Of a stretch of 64,000 nucleotides of DNA, positions 36,121 to 45,767 are shown one piece after another. The stretch spans positions 22,587 to 86,586 of the forward strand of contig JAIUOK010000012.1 of the NCBI GenBank assembly GCA_020161245.1, written 5' to 3'. The stretch comes from Actinomycetota bacterium. GTDB lineage: Bacteria > Actinomycetota > Actinomycetes > S36-B12 > CAIYMF01. Both the position numbers and the translations under genes were made by a program. The notes beneath the pieces were generated by a model. It ran no database searches. It saw only the letters and a program-made list of their open reading frames with translations, and was not told the DNA's origin. Each line of letters begins with the position of its first letter. The first letter of the stretch is position 1.

Positions 36121-38055
36121 ATGAGCGTGCTCGCCCGGATCTCGTCGCCCCGCGACCTCCAGCAGCTGCCGGCCGACGACCTGCCGCAGCTCGCGGAGGA
36201 GATCCGCGCGGCCCTCGTCGAGAAGGTGACCCGGACCGGCGGCCACCTCGGCCCCAACCTCGGCGTCGTCGAGCTCACCATCGCGCTGCACCGCGTGTTC
36301 CGGTCGCCGGACGACGTGCTCGTCTTCGACACCGGGCACCAGGCCTACGTCCACAAGATGCTGACCGGCCGGCTCGACGGGTTCGAGCACCTGCGCCAGG
36401 GCGGCGGCCTGTCGGGCTACCCGAGCCGGGCCGAGTCGCCGCACGACGTCGTCGAGAACTCCCACGCGTCCACGGCGCTGTCGTGGGCCGACGGCATCGC
36501 CAAGGGATTCGAGCGCACCGGCCAGCTCGGTCGGCGGCACGTGGTCGGCGTCATCGGCGACGGCGCCCTCACGGGCGGCATGGCGTGGGAGGCGATCAAC
36601 AACATCGCCGGCGCCCCCGACCGTCCCCTGGTGATCGTGGTCAACGACAACGAGCGCTCGTACTCGCCGACCATCGGCGGCCTCGCCAGCCACCTCGCGA
36701 CGCTGCGCACGACCCGCAGCTACGAGAAGGTCCTCGACTGGGGCAAGCACGTCCTGGGCCGCACGCCGGTGGTGGGCGCGCCGCTCTACGAGACGCTGCA
36801 CGGCGTGAAGAAGGGCGTGAAGGACGTCCTCGCGCCCCAGGGCATGTTCGAGGACCTGGGGCTGAAGTACATCGGGCCCGTCGACGGCCACGACATCGAG
36901 GCGCTCGAGCACGCGCTCGGCCGCGCGAAGGTCTACGGCGGCCCCGTGATCGTGCACGTCATCACCGAGAAGGGCCGCGGCTACCAGCCCGCCCTGCAGG
37001 ACGAGGCCGAGCGGTTCCACGCCGTCGGCATCATCGACCCCGAGACCGGCCAGCCGCTCGCGTCCAAGGGCACCACGTGGACGTCGGTGTTCTCGCGCGA
37101 GCTCGTCGAGATCGGCCACGAGCGCTCCGACGTCGTCGCCATCACGGCGGCGATGATGGGGCCCACGGGCCTCGACCGGTTCCAGGCGGAGTTCCCGGAT
37201 CGCACCTACGACGTCGGCATCGCCGAGCAGCACGCCGCGACCAGTGCCGCAGGCATGGCGTTCGGCGGCCTGCACCCCGTCGTCGCCGTGTACGCCACGT
37301 TCCTCAACCGCGCCTTCGACCAGCTGCTCATGGACTGCGCGCTCCACCGCGCCGGTGTCACCTTCGTGCTCGACCGCGCCGGCATCACCGGCGACGACGG
37401 CGCCAGCCACAACGGCATGTGGGACATGACGATCGTCGGCGTCGTGCCCGGCGCGCGGCTCGCCGCCCCTCGCGACGCCGCGACGCTGCGCGAGGAGCTG
37501 CGCGAGGCCGTCGACGTCGCGGACGCCCCCACGGTCGTCCGATTCCCCAAGGGCGGCGTGGCCGACGACGTGCCCGCCCTCGAGCGGATCGACGGCGTCG
37601 ATGTGCTCCGCCGCGACGGCTCCGCCGACGTGCTGCTCGTCTCGATCGGCGCATTCGCCGGTCTCGCGCTCGAGGTGGCCGACCGGCTCGCGGCGCAGGG
37701 GATCGGCGTCACCGTGGTCGACCCGCGCTGGGTGCTCCCCGTCCCGGACGCCGTCGTGGACCTGGCCCGCGCGCACCGCCTCGTCGTGTCGGTGGAGGAC
37801 AACAGCCGCGCTGGCGGTGTCGGCACCGCGATCGCGGCGGCACTGCGCGACGCCGACGTCGACGTCGCGTTCCGCGACTTCGGCGTCGAGAAGCGCTTCC
37901 TCGACCACGGCACGCGCGCCGCGGTGCTCGCCGAGCTCGGCCTCACCGCGCAGGACGTCTCCCGCGCCGTCGTCGAGACCGTCGCGCGTCTGGACAACGG
38001 CCACGACGTCACCGACGCGACCCAGCCGGCCGAGCAGCGCGAGCAGTCCGAGTAG
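36121..38055 (+). CDS. dxs: 1-deoxy-D-xylulose-5-phosphate synthase
   Basis: A 644-residue thiamine-diphosphate enzyme, the first step of the MEP isoprenoid route: pyruvate plus glyceraldehyde 3-phosphate to DXP. GDG at 146-148 with Asn175 forms the cofactor Mg site. The catalytic Glu is Glu369 in [22 protein letters not shown] and KGRGYQPA are further diagnostic blocks. Length is standard. It starts with a leaderless-type box; a 43-nt palindromic repeat follows it. Confidence 0.97.
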   Translation: MSVLARISSPRDLQQLPADDLPQLAEEIRAALVEKVTRTGGHLGPNLGVVELTIALHRVFRSPDDVLVFDTGHQAYVHKMLTGRLDGFEHLRQGGGLSGYPSRAESPHDVVENSHASTALSWADGIAKGFERTGQLGRRHVVGVIGDGALTGGMAWEAINNIAGAPDRPLVIVVNDNERSYSPTIGGLASHLATLRTTRSYEKVLDWGKHVLGRTPVVGAPLYETLHGVKKGVKDVLAPQGMFEDLGLKYIGPVDGHDIEALEHALGRAKVYGGPVIVHVITEKGRGYQPALQDEAERFHAVGIIDPETGQPLASKGTTWTSVFSRELVEIGHERSDVVAITAAMMGPTGLDRFQAEFPDRTYDVGIAEQHAATSAAGMAFGGLHPVVAVYATFLNRAFDQLLMDCALHRAGVTFVLDRAGITGDDGASHNGMWDMTIVGVVPGARLAAPRDAATLREELREAVDVADAPTVVRFPKGGVADDVPALERIDGVDVLRRDGSADVLLVSIGAFAGLALEVADRLAAQGIGVTVVDPRWVLPVPDAVVDLARAHRLVVSVEDNSRAGGVGTAIAAALRDADVDVAFRDFGVEKRFLDHGTRAAVLAELGLTAQDVSRAVVETVARLDNGHDVTDATQPAEQREQSE

Positions 38056-38067
38056 GTCGAGCCCGCG

Positions 38068-38110
38068 TTGGGGGTCGATCCGCGCTCTCTGCGACGCCTT
38101 CCGACCCCCA
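38068..38110. repeat. 43-nt palindromic repeat, family A, diverged copy
   Basis: Same length and outer stem (GGGGGTCG / CGACCCCC) as the two copies near 7.3 kb, with several core changes. It lies between dxs and the aldo/keto reductase, 19 bp before that gene's -10 box, and may end the dxs transcript. Confidence 0.75.
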
Positions 38111-38129
38111 TCTGCGGTGCGGCCGCGCC

Positions 38130-38135
38130 TAGGCT
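38130..38135 (+). promoter_or_regulatory. Candidate leaderless -10 box (TAGGCT)
   Basis: TAGGCT is followed after 6 bases by the ATG of the aldo/keto reductase. Confidence 0.5.
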
Positions 38136-38141
38136 GCGCCC

Positions 38142-39110
38142 ATGGAGACGACGCTGCTCGGACGCACGGATCTCGAGGTGAGCCGGATCGCCCTGGGCTG
38201 CATGAGCTACGGCGATCCGACCGTCGGCCTCCACACGTGGACGCTGGACGAGGAAGCGTCGCAGCCCTTCTTCCGTCAGGCCGTCGAGCTCGGGATCACC
38301 TTCTGGGACACCGCCAACGTCTACCAGGGCGGGACGTCGGAGGAGTTCGTCGGCCGCGCGGTCCGCCGCTACAGCCGGCGGGAGGACGTCGTCCTGGCGA
38401 CGAAGGTGTTCGGGCGCATGCACGACGGACCGACCGGCGGGGGGCTGTCTCGAGCGGCGATCCTCGAGCAGTGCGACGCCTCGCTGCGCCGCCTGGGCAC
38501 CGACTGGATCGACGTGTACTTCATCCACCGCTTCGACGACGACGTCCCCGTCGAGGAGACGATGGAGGCCCTGCACGAGCTCGTCGTCGGGGGGAAGGTG
38601 CGCCACCTCGGAGCGTCGTCGATGTGGGCCTGGCAGTTCGCCAAGATGCAGACGGCGGCGCTGGTCAACGGCTGGACGCCGTTCGCCGCGATGCAGGACC
38701 AGTACAACCTCCTCAAGCGCGAGGAGGAGCGCGAGATGCTGCCGATGTGCGCCGACCAGGGCGTCGGCGTCGTGCCCTACTCGCCGCAGGGCAAGGGGCG
38801 CCTGACCCGGCCCTGGGGCGAGCAGACCGCCAGGGCCTCGGTCGACGAGGTTGCCAAGGCCTTCGACTCGCCCGCCGATCAGCCGATCGTGGAGGCGACG
38901 GAAGCGGTCGCACGCGAGCGCGGCGTCCCGATGGCGCAGGTGGCGCTGGCCTGGGTGCTGAGCAAGCCGGTGGTGAGCGCACCGATCGTGGGCGCCACCA
39001 AGCCGCAGCACCTCGTCGATGCGGCCGCAGCCGCCGATCTCGTGCTGACCGACGAGGAGATTGCCCGCCTCGAGTCGCCCTACGTCCCGCAGGCCCCCTA
39101 CTGGTGGTGA
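38142..39110 (+). CDS. Aldo/keto reductase
   Basis: A 322-residue NADPH-dependent (alpha/beta)8 oxidoreductase. The catalytic tetrad is visible: Asp and Tyr in WDTANVYQGGTSEE, Lys in LATKVFG, His in VYFIHRFD. The C-terminal cofactor loop reads SAPIVGATKPQHLVDAAAA. It resembles the YajO/Tas-like AKR subfamily in length and motifs. The physiological substrate is unknown. It converges on a hypothetical gene, and a palindromic repeat fills the gap. Confidence 0.88.
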   Translation: METTLLGRTDLEVSRIALGCMSYGDPTVGLHTWTLDEEASQPFFRQAVELGITFWDTANVYQGGTSEEFVGRAVRRYSRREDVVLATKVFGRMHDGPTGGGLSRAAILEQCDASLRRLGTDWIDVYFIHRFDDDVPVEETMEALHELVVGGKVRHLGASSMWAWQFAKMQTAALVNGWTPFAAMQDQYNLLKREEEREMLPMCADQGVGVVPYSPQGKGRLTRPWGEQTARASVDEVAKAFDSPADQPIVEATEAVARERGVPMAQVALAWVLSKPVVSAPIVGATKPQHLVDAAAAADLVLTDEEIARLESPYVPQAPYWW

Positions 39111-39117
39111 GACGCGG

Positions 39118-39166
39118 TCTGGTAGTCGCAACGCGCGCTCTGCCGCGCGAAACGACTGCCAGATCG
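39118..39166. repeat. 49-nt palindromic repeat, family B, copy 2, within a 58-bp hairpin
   Basis: The element lies inside an inverted repeat spanning 39112-39169, with 17-base arms (two mismatches, both G-U tolerant) and an inner CGCG stem. It fills the gap between the convergent AKR and hypothetical stops, so it probably terminates both. Companion copy at 30648. Confidence 0.75.
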
Positions 39167-39171
39167 CGTGG

Positions 39172-40068
39172 CTAGGCGGGGCGGCGCCTCGGCGGGGCGG
39201 GGTGCTCGTCCGGGGCGGGGTCGGCCAGCGACTGGCGGATCGGGTCGCCGGCGAGCTTGATGAGCGCGACCTCGTCGCGGGTGATGAGGACGGGCCGGGA
39301 GAAGCCGCGGTCGTCGGGCTCGGTGAGCTCGGCGGCGCTGACGGCGAACGCCGGGTCGATGCGGCCGAGGTCGAGCCAGCCGCGGTTGCGGACCGGGACG
39401 GCGGCCGAGCGCATCCCCATGCCCTCCACGAGCACCTCCCGCAGGTTGCGGTGGGCGAGCAGGGTGAGCACGTCGGCGTCGCCGAGGGGGCGCAGCACGC
39501 CGTTGGTGTCGCGGCGGACGCGTTCGGCGGCCAGCCGTGCCATGTCGGCGAGGTGGCGGTCGGCGCGCTCGGTGGCGGCGGCGACGTCGATGCCGGCGAC
39601 GCGCAGCAGGGTCACGGGGACGACACCCACGCCCTCGGGGTCGGGCAGGCCGTCGTCGTCGACACCGCGCAGGGCGAGGCCGACGTCGAGCGCGCCACCG
39701 AGCACGGAGCGGATGGTCCAGACCGTGCCGGGATGCACCGCGTGGTCGTGGGGGAGCGCCCGCATGCGGATCTGCGAGACGACCTTGATGCTGCCGTCGC
39801 GGGCGTCGCCATCGGAGTGCACCAGTGCGTGGACGTGGACGCGCAGGCGCATCCAGCGGGCCACCCGGCGGGCGAGCAGCGCGGAGTCGGCGGCGCCGTC
39901 GGCGGCGAGCTGGAGCTCGTTCCACGACACCAGCAGCGGGGGGAAGCCCTCGGGCTCGTGGTGGATGCCGTCGTCGGTCAGCTCGACGTCGCCGAGGGCG
40001 TCGTCGGAGGACAGCACGACCGCGAGCACAGCGCGGCGCAGCGGCGTCGCGGGAGGCACGGCGGTCAT
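39172..40068 (-). CDS. Conserved actinobacterial hypothetical protein
   Basis: A 298-residue soluble protein with no signal or membrane segments. Residues about 20-60 are acidic (DDALGDVELTDDGIHHEPEG). The middle includes MRALPHDHAVHPGTVWTIRSVLGGALDVGLALRG. The end has RPVLITRDEVALIKLAGDPIRQSL and a proline-rich tail. I recognise no family function. The ATG at 40068 is supported by TACCGT 6 bases upstream. Confidence 0.7.
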   Translation of the reverse strand: MTAVPPATPLRRAVLAVVLSSDDALGDVELTDDGIHHEPEGFPPLLVSWNELQLAADGAADSALLARRVARWMRLRVHVHALVHSDGDARDGSIKVVSQIRMRALPHDHAVHPGTVWTIRSVLGGALDVGLALRGVDDDGLPDPEGVGVVPVTLLRVAGIDVAAATERADRHLADMARLAAERVRRDTNGVLRPLGDADVLTLLAHRNLREVLVEGMGMRSAAVPVRNRGWLDLGRIDPAFAVSAAELTEPDDRGFSRPVLITRDEVALIKLAGDPIRQSLADPAPDEHPAPPRRRPA

Positions 40069-40074
40069 GCCACG

Positions 40075-40080
40075 ACGGTA
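40075..40080 (-). promoter_or_regulatory. Candidate leaderless -10 box (TACCGT)
   Basis: On the minus strand TACCGT is followed after 6 bases by the ATG at 40068; it fixes the start of that hypothetical gene. Confidence 0.5.
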
Positions 40081-40226
40081 CGCGGGGGCCAGTGTCAGGG
40101 CCGAGACCCCGGCGGGTGACCTCCGACGACGCAGAGCACGCGGACGAGCACGTTTCGTCACGAGGCGTGGGGTTTCCTCTCCGGAGCCTCCCTAATCACG
40201 AAAGACGAGATACCACCCGGACGAGT

Positions 40227-40263
40227 GACGGCCCGGGCACCGACGATCGGTGCCCGGGCCGTC
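40227..40263 (-). terminator. Hairpin terminator after fadJ
   Basis: Two perfect 16-bp arms with an ACGAT loop, 24 bp after the fadJ stop on the minus strand. The remainder of the 219-bp gap to 40069 holds only the hypothetical gene's start signals. Confidence 0.8.
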
Positions 40264-40287
40264 CGGGTCGAGCTGGGGCGTGGGCGG

Positions 40288-42414
40288 TCAGGCGGTCGGC
40301 ACGCTTGCGACGCCCGGTGCGAGGAAGCGGGCACCCGTCACGCGCTCGCTGGTGCCGGTGCGGTCGAGGTAGGGCGTGATCCCGCCCAGGTGGAACGGCC
40401 AGCCGGCGCCGAGCAGCATGCACAGGTCGATGTCCTGCGGCTCGGCCACGACGCCCTCGTCGAGCATGAGGCGGATCTCCTGGGCGATCGCGTCGAGGGC
40501 CCGCTGGCGGACCTCGTCGCCGGTCGATGGCGAGTCGCCGAGGACGAGCAGCTCGGCGACGTCGTCGGCGATCCGCGGGGTGGGGCCGTCCCAGGCGAGC
40601 AGGACGGTCTTGCCCGCCTCGACGATGCGGCGCTGGTTCTCGGAGATGCCGTAGCGGTCGGGGAAGGCCTGGTGCATGGTCTCGGAGGTGTGGAAGGCCA
40701 CCGCGGGGCCGACGAGCTGGAGCAGCACGAACGGCGACATCGGCAGGCCCATGGGGTCGAGCGCCGACTCGGCGACGTCGAAAGGCGTGCCCTCGTCGAA
40801 GGCCGCGGTCACCTCGCCGAGGAACCGGGTGAGGAGGCGGTTGACGACGAACGCGGGCGCGTCCTTGACCAGCACGCAGGACTTCTTCAGCGACTTGCCG
40901 AGGGCGAACGCGGTGGCGAGCGATGCGTCGTCGGTGCGCTCGGCGCGCGCGATCTCCAGCAGCGGCATGAGCGCCACCGGGTTGAAGAAGTGGAAGCCCA
41001 CGACGCGCTCGGGGTGCTGCAGGTTCTCCGCCATCGCGGTGACCGACAGCGAGCTGGTGTTGGTCAGCAGCACGCACTCGGGCGCGACGACCGCCTCGAC
41101 CTCGGCGAAGACCTGCTGCTTGACCTTGAGGTCCTCGAACACCGCCTCGATGACGACCGAGGCGTCGGCGAAGCCGGCCTTGCTGGTCGACCCGCTCACC
41201 AGTGCGGTGAGGCGGTTGGCCTTGTCCTGGTTGAGCCGGCCCTTGGCCAGCTGCTTGGCGATCTCGCCGTGGACGTAGGCCACTCCCTTGTCGACCCGCT
41301 CCTGGTCGAGGTCGGTCAGCACGACCGGCACCTCGAGGCGCTGCACGAACAGAAGCGCGAGCTGGCTGGCCATGAGGCCGGCGCCGACGACGCCCACCTT
41401 CGTGATCGGGCGCGCGAGCGACTTGTCCGGCGCCCCGACCGGCCGCTTGGCGCGGCGCTGGACGAGGTCGAAGGAGTACAGGCCGGCACGCAGCTCGTCG
41501 CCCATGACGAGATCGGCGAGCGCCTCGTCCTCGGCGGCGAAGCCCTCGTCGCGGGTGCTCGTCCGGGCGGCCGCGATGAGGTCGAGCGCCTTGTAGGGCG
41601 CCGCCGCGGCACCGCGCACCTTGGCGTCGGCGAACGCGCGGCCCGCTGCGACGGCGGCGTCCCACGCGGCGGCGTCGGCCGTCAGATCGGGCCGGTCGAC
41701 GACCACGGCGCCGGTGACGACGTCGGCGGCCCAGCGCAGGGACTGCACGAGGAAGTCGGCCGGTTCGAGCATGACGTCGGCGATGCCGAGGCCGAAGGCG
41801 TCCTTGGCCTTGAGCATGCGGTTCTGCGACAGCGGGTTCTCGACGACGACCTTGACGGCGTTCTGCGGACCGATGAGCCGGGGGAGCAGGTAGGCGCCGC
41901 CCCAGCCCGGGATCAGGCCGAGGAAGACCTCGGGCAGGGCGAGCATGCCGGCGCCCGACGAGATGGTGCGGTAGGTGCAGTGCAGCGCGACCTCGAGGCC
42001 GCCGCCCATGGCCGCGCCGTTGATCAGGCCGAACGACGGCACAGGAAGCTCGCCGAGGCGGCGGAACACGTCGTGGCCGGCCTGGCCGGTGACACGGGCC
42101 TGCTCGCGGTCGGTCAGCTGGCCCACCCCGGTGAGGTCGGCGCCGACGGCCAGGATGAACGGCTTGCCGGTGACGGCCACGGCGACGATCTCGCCGGCGG
42201 CCGCAGCCGCCTCGGCCTGGTCGAGCGCGGCCGACAGGCTCGCGAGGCCCCCGAGCCCGAACGTGCTGGGCTTGGTGTGGTCCTTGCCGTTGTCGAGGGT
42301 GATGAGGGCAGCCCGCCCGGCCCCGCCCGGCAGGTCGACGAGGCGGTAGTGCGCCTCGGTGACCAGCTCGTCGGGGGCGCCGGCGGGGATCGTGTCGGTG
42401 GTGAAGCGGCTCAT
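40288..42414 (-). CDS. fadJ: Multifunctional fatty-acid oxidation protein (enoyl-CoA hydratase / 3-hydroxyacyl-CoA dehydrogenase)
   Basis: A 708-residue alpha subunit of the beta-oxidation complex. Residues about 40-300 are the hydratase/isomerase: oxyanion loop INGAAMGGGLEVAL and LPEVFLGLIPGWGGA, both with their catalytic Glu. From about 330 is the NAD-dependent dehydrogenase: VGVVGAGLMASQLA, the catalytic His in VVGFHFFNPV, and VKDAPAFVVNRLL. The ATG at 42414 sits 9 bases after GAAGGA; a GTG six bases earlier overlaps the fadA stop. Follows fadA directly, so the pair supplies three steps of the cycle. Confidence 0.93.
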   Translation of the reverse strand: MSRFTTDTIPAGAPDELVTEAHYRLVDLPGGAGRAALITLDNGKDHTKPSTFGLGGLASLSAALDQAEAAAAAGEIVAVAVTGKPFILAVGADLTGVGQLTDREQARVTGQAGHDVFRRLGELPVPSFGLINGAAMGGGLEVALHCTYRTISSGAGMLALPEVFLGLIPGWGGAYLLPRLIGPQNAVKVVVENPLSQNRMLKAKDAFGLGIADVMLEPADFLVQSLRWAADVVTGAVVVDRPDLTADAAAWDAAVAAGRAFADAKVRGAAAAPYKALDLIAAARTSTRDEGFAAEDEALADLVMGDELRAGLYSFDLVQRRAKRPVGAPDKSLARPITKVGVVGAGLMASQLALLFVQRLEVPVVLTDLDQERVDKGVAYVHGEIAKQLAKGRLNQDKANRLTALVSGSTSKAGFADASVVIEAVFEDLKVKQQVFAEVEAVVAPECVLLTNTSSLSVTAMAENLQHPERVVGFHFFNPVALMPLLEIARAERTDDASLATAFALGKSLKKSCVLVKDAPAFVVNRLLTRFLGEVTAAFDEGTPFDVAESALDPMGLPMSPFVLLQLVGPAVAFHTSETMHQAFPDRYGISENQRRIVEAGKTVLLAWDGPTPRIADDVAELLVLGDSPSTGDEVRQRALDAIAQEIRLMLDEGVVAEPQDIDLCMLLGAGWPFHLGGITPYLDRTGTSERVTGARFLAPGVASVPTA

Positions 42415-42416
42415 GG

Positions 42417-43628
42417 TCACGCGTCCTTCTTGCCGTCGAAGTGCGGGTTCTCCCAGATGACCGTGCCGCCCATGCCGAGGCCGATGCACATGGTCGTGAG
42501 GCCGTAGCGCACCTCGGGGTGCGCCTCGAACGAGCGCGCGAGGTAGGCCATGAGGCGGATGCCGGACGATGCCAGCGGGTGCCCCACGGCGATCGCGCCG
42601 CCGTAGGGGTTCACGCGCGCGTCGTCGTCGGCGATGCCGTAGTGGTCGAGGAAGGCCAGCACCTGCACGGCGAAGGCCTCGTTGATCTCGAACAGGCCGA
42701 TGTCGTCGATGGTGAGGCCGGCGCGCTCCAGGGCCTTCTGCGTCGAGGGGACCGGGCCGATGCCCATGACCTCCGGCGCGACGCCGGCGAAGGCGAACGA
42801 CACCATCCGCGCCTTCTTCGTCAGGCCGAGCTCGTCGGCGACCTCCTCGGCGGCGAGCACCGCGCCGGTGGCGCCGTCGTTGAGGCCCGAGCTGTTGCCC
42901 GCGGTGACGCGGCCGTGCGCGCGGAAGGGGGTCTTGAGCCCGGCAAGGGTCTCGACCGTGGTCTCGCGCGGCGGCTCGTCGGCCGTGGCGAGCCCGTAGC
43001 CGAGGCTCGCGCTGCGGACCGAGACCGGCACGAGGTCCTGCTGGATGACGCCGTCGGCGTAGGCCTTGGCCGTCTTCTCCTGGCTGCGCACTGCGTACTC
43101 GTCGGCGCGCGCCTTGGTCAGGTGCGGGAACCGGTCGTGCAGGTTCTCCGCCGTCTTGCCCATGAACAGGGCCTCGGGGTCGACGAGCTTCTCGGCGATC
43201 AGGCGCGGGTTGGGGTCCATGCCCTCGCCCATGGGGTGGCGCCCCATGTGCTCGACGCCGCCCGCGACGACGACGTCGTAGGCGCCGACACCGATGCCGC
43301 TCGAGAGGTTGGTGACCGCCGTGAGGGCGCCGGCGCACATGCGGTCGACGCTCTGTCCGGGGACGGAGCGGGGGAAGCCGGCCAGGATGCCGGCCGTGCG
43401 GCCGAGGGTGAGGCCCTGGTCTCCCATCTGCGTGGTCGCGGCGACGGCCACGTCGTCGATCCGCTCGGGCGGCAGGCCGGGGTTGCGGCGCAGCAGCTCG
43501 CGGAAGACCGCGACGACGAGGTCGTCGGCACGGGTCTCGGCGTAGATGCCGTTGGCACCCGCCTTGCCGAACGGCGTCCGGACGGCGTCGACGAGCACCA
43601 CGTCGCGCACAGCTCGGTTCGAGGGCAC
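42417..43628 (-). CDS. fadA: Acetyl-CoA acyltransferase (thiolase)
   Basis: A 403-residue thiolase that splits 3-ketoacyl-CoA at the last step of beta-oxidation. The acyl-enzyme Cys is in VDRMCAGALTAV; His in NPYGGAIAVGHPLASSGIR and the second Cys in TTMCIGLGMGGTVIW complete the site. FEINEAFAVQ is also typical. GAGGAG precedes the GTG. First gene of the fadA-fadJ operon, with a palindromic operator candidate 30 bp upstream. A role in degradative beta-oxidation is inferred from the pairing. Confidence 0.94.
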   Translation of the reverse strand: MPSNRAVRDVVLVDAVRTPFGKAGANGIYAETRADDLVVAVFRELLRRNPGLPPERIDDVAVAATTQMGDQGLTLGRTAGILAGFPRSVPGQSVDRMCAGALTAVTNLSSGIGVGAYDVVVAGGVEHMGRHPMGEGMDPNPRLIAEKLVDPEALFMGKTAENLHDRFPHLTKARADEYAVRSQEKTAKAYADGVIQQDLVPVSVRSASLGYGLATADEPPRETTVETLAGLKTPFRAHGRVTAGNSSGLNDGATGAVLAAEEVADELGLTKKARMVSFAFAGVAPEVMGIGPVPSTQKALERAGLTIDDIGLFEINEAFAVQVLAFLDHYGIADDDARVNPYGGAIAVGHPLASSGIRLMAYLARSFEAHPEVRYGLTTMCIGLGMGGTVIWENPHFDGKKDA

Positions 43629-43657
43629 TGGTTCTCCTCACGGCTCCGCGGGCCGGG

Positions 43658-43695
43658 TTACCCGCGGGTAATGTAGGCGATGCTACCCGTCGGTA
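43658..43695 (-). promoter_or_regulatory. Candidate operator pair before fadA
   Basis: TTACCCGCGGGTAA (43658-43671) is a perfect 14-bp palindrome; an imperfect half-copy TACCCGTCGGTA follows at 43684-43695. TACATT on the minus strand (43670-43675) fits a -10, so transcription would start inside the palindrome. TetR-type acyl-CoA-responsive repressors bind sites of this size; no regulator gene is adjacent. Confidence 0.55.
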
Positions 43696-43751
43696 ACCCG
43701 GTGCGGAACCAGGGGCGCGCATCGATCTGCGCGCGATGCCCGCAGGCTGCC

Positions 43752-45767
43752 TCAGGGTGCGAGCGGCATCCCCGCGGGCGCGGCCGCAGGGTCGGCGAGG
43801 TCGTCGTCGTAGGCCCCCACGAACTGCGCGTGGTACAGCCGCGAGTAGGCCCCGCCGGCCTCGAGCAGCTCGTCGTGCGTGCCCTGCTCGACGATCCGGC
43901 CGTCCTCCATCACCAGGATGAGGTCGGCGTCGCGGATCGTGGAGAGCCGGTGGGCGATCACGAAGCTGGTGCGGTCCGAGCGCAGCGTCGTGGTCGCCTT
44001 CTGCACGAGCACCTCGGTGCGGGTGTCGACCGAGCTGGTGGCCTCGTCGAGGATGAGCAGCGACGGCTCGGACAGGAACGCCCGGGCGATCGTGATCAGC
44101 TGCCGCTCGCCGGCCGAGAGGTTGCCGCCCTCCTCGTCGACGACGGTGTCGTAGCCGTCGGGGAGCGCGCGCACGAACCGGTCGACGTAGGTGGCCCGTG
44201 CCGCGGCGAGGATCTGCTCCTCGGTGGCGTCGGGGTTGCCGTAGGCGATGTTGTCGCGGATGGTGCCCTCGAACAGCCAGGTGTCCTGCAGCACCATGCC
44301 GATCTGGCCGCGCAGCTCGTCGCGGGTCATCGTGGAGATGTCGACGCCGTCGAGGGTGATCCGCCCCGCGCCGATCTCGTAGAAGCGCATGACGAGGTTG
44401 ACCAGCGTCGTCTTGCCCGCGCCGGTCGGCCCGACGATGGCCACCGAGTGACCGGGCTCGGCCACGAGCGAGAGGTCCTCGATCAGCCGCGTGTCGGGGG
44501 AGTAGCTGAACGACACGTCCTGGAACGCCACCCGGCCGCCGGTGTGGCGCGGCTCGGCCGGGGTCTCGGGGTCGGGGATCTGCTCGGGCGCGTCGAGCAG
44601 GTCGAATACCCGCTCGGCCGACGCGACGCCGGACTGCAGCAGGTTCGACATCGAGGCCACCGTGGTGAGCGGCTGCGTGAACTGGCGCGAGTACTGGATG
44701 AACGCCTGGACGTCGCCGAGGCTCATCTGGCCTGACGCCACCTTCAGCCCGCCGATGACGGCGATGAAGACGTAGTTGAGGTTCCCGATGAACATGATGA
44801 GCGGCATGATCAGGCCGCTCAGGAACTGGGCGCCGGACGCCGCCCGGAACAACTGCTCGTTGCGCTCCTCGAACTGCGCCTCGGACGTCGCCTGGTGGCC
44901 GTAGACCGTGACCAGCGTGTGGCCGGTGAACGCCTCCTCGATGTGGCCGTTGAGCTTGCCCGTCTCGGTCCACTGCTGGATGAACAGCGGCTGCGAGCGC
45001 TTCGCGATCACTGCGGTCACGACCATCGACAGCGGCACCGAGACCAGGGCCACCAGGGCGAGGAGCGGCGAGATCCAGATCATCATGCCGAGCACGCCGA
45101 TGAGCGAGAGCACGGACGTCAGCAGCTGGCTGAAGGTCTGCTGCATCGTCTGCTGCACGTTGTCGACGTCGTTGGTGACGCGGCTGAGCAGCTCGCCCCG
45201 CGGCACGGTGTCGAAGTACGACAGCGGCAGGCGGTGCAGCTTCTCCTCGACGTCGCGGCGCAGGCGCATCGCGGTGCGCTGGACGACGCCGTTGAGGATC
45301 CACGCCATGCCCCACATGACGACCGAGGCGCAGACGTAGACGACGAGCGCGATCATCAGCGTGCGGCTGAGCGCGTCGAAGTCGATGCCCTGTCCCGGGA
45401 CGACGTTCTGCATCGACGCGAGCATGTCGGCGAGCTCGGTCTGGCCCTGCGCCCGCAGCGCCTCGACCGCCTGCTCCTGGGTGACTCCGGCGGGCAGCTG
45501 CCGGCCGACGACGCCTTCGAAGATGATGTTGGTGGCGTTGCCGAGGATCTTCGGGCCGATGACGTTGAGGGTCACGCCGACGACGCTCATCACGAGGATG
45601 AGCATCATGAGCGCCCGCTCGGGGCGCAGGAGCCCGAGCACGCGCCTGGCCGACGGCCAGAAGTCCAGCGACTTCTCGGCCGGCATGGTCGAGCCCATCA
45701 TCCCGCCGCGGGGGCCGAAGCCCCCGCCGCCCGCGGGCCGGCGCGGTGCCTGCTGCGTGGCGCTCAT
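43752..45767 (-). CDS. ABC exporter subunit with canonical ATPase (heterodimer partner 2)
   Basis: A 671-residue half-transporter: a glycine-rich N-terminus, six membrane helices over about residues 45-395, then an ABC domain. The P-loop is GPTGAGKTT, Walker B LLILDEATSSVD with the catalytic Glu, and the switch His is in VIAHRLSTI. Its signature is LSAGERQ rather than LSGGQ. An extra hydrophilic loop of about 70 residues follows helix 1. It overlaps the upstream ABC gene (ATGA). Substrate unknown; heterodimers of this sort export drugs, lipids or peptides. Confidence 0.88.
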   Translation of the reverse strand: MSATQQAPRRPAGGGGFGPRGGMMGSTMPAEKSLDFWPSARRVLGLLRPERALMMLILVMSVVGVTLNVIGPKILGNATNIIFEGVVGRQLPAGVTQEQAVEALRAQGQTELADMLASMQNVVPGQGIDFDALSRTLMIALVVYVCASVVMWGMAWILNGVVQRTAMRLRRDVEEKLHRLPLSYFDTVPRGELLSRVTNDVDNVQQTMQQTFSQLLTSVLSLIGVLGMMIWISPLLALVALVSVPLSMVVTAVIAKRSQPLFIQQWTETGKLNGHIEEAFTGHTLVTVYGHQATSEAQFEERNEQLFRAASGAQFLSGLIMPLIMFIGNLNYVFIAVIGGLKVASGQMSLGDVQAFIQYSRQFTQPLTTVASMSNLLQSGVASAERVFDLLDAPEQIPDPETPAEPRHTGGRVAFQDVSFSYSPDTRLIEDLSLVAEPGHSVAIVGPTGAGKTTLVNLVMRFYEIGAGRITLDGVDISTMTRDELRGQIGMVLQDTWLFEGTIRDNIAYGNPDATEEQILAAARATYVDRFVRALPDGYDTVVDEEGGNLSAGERQLITIARAFLSEPSLLILDEATSSVDTRTEVLVQKATTTLRSDRTSFVIAHRLSTIRDADLILVMEDGRIVEQGTHDELLEAGGAYSRLYHAQFVGAYDDDLADPAAAPAGMPLAP

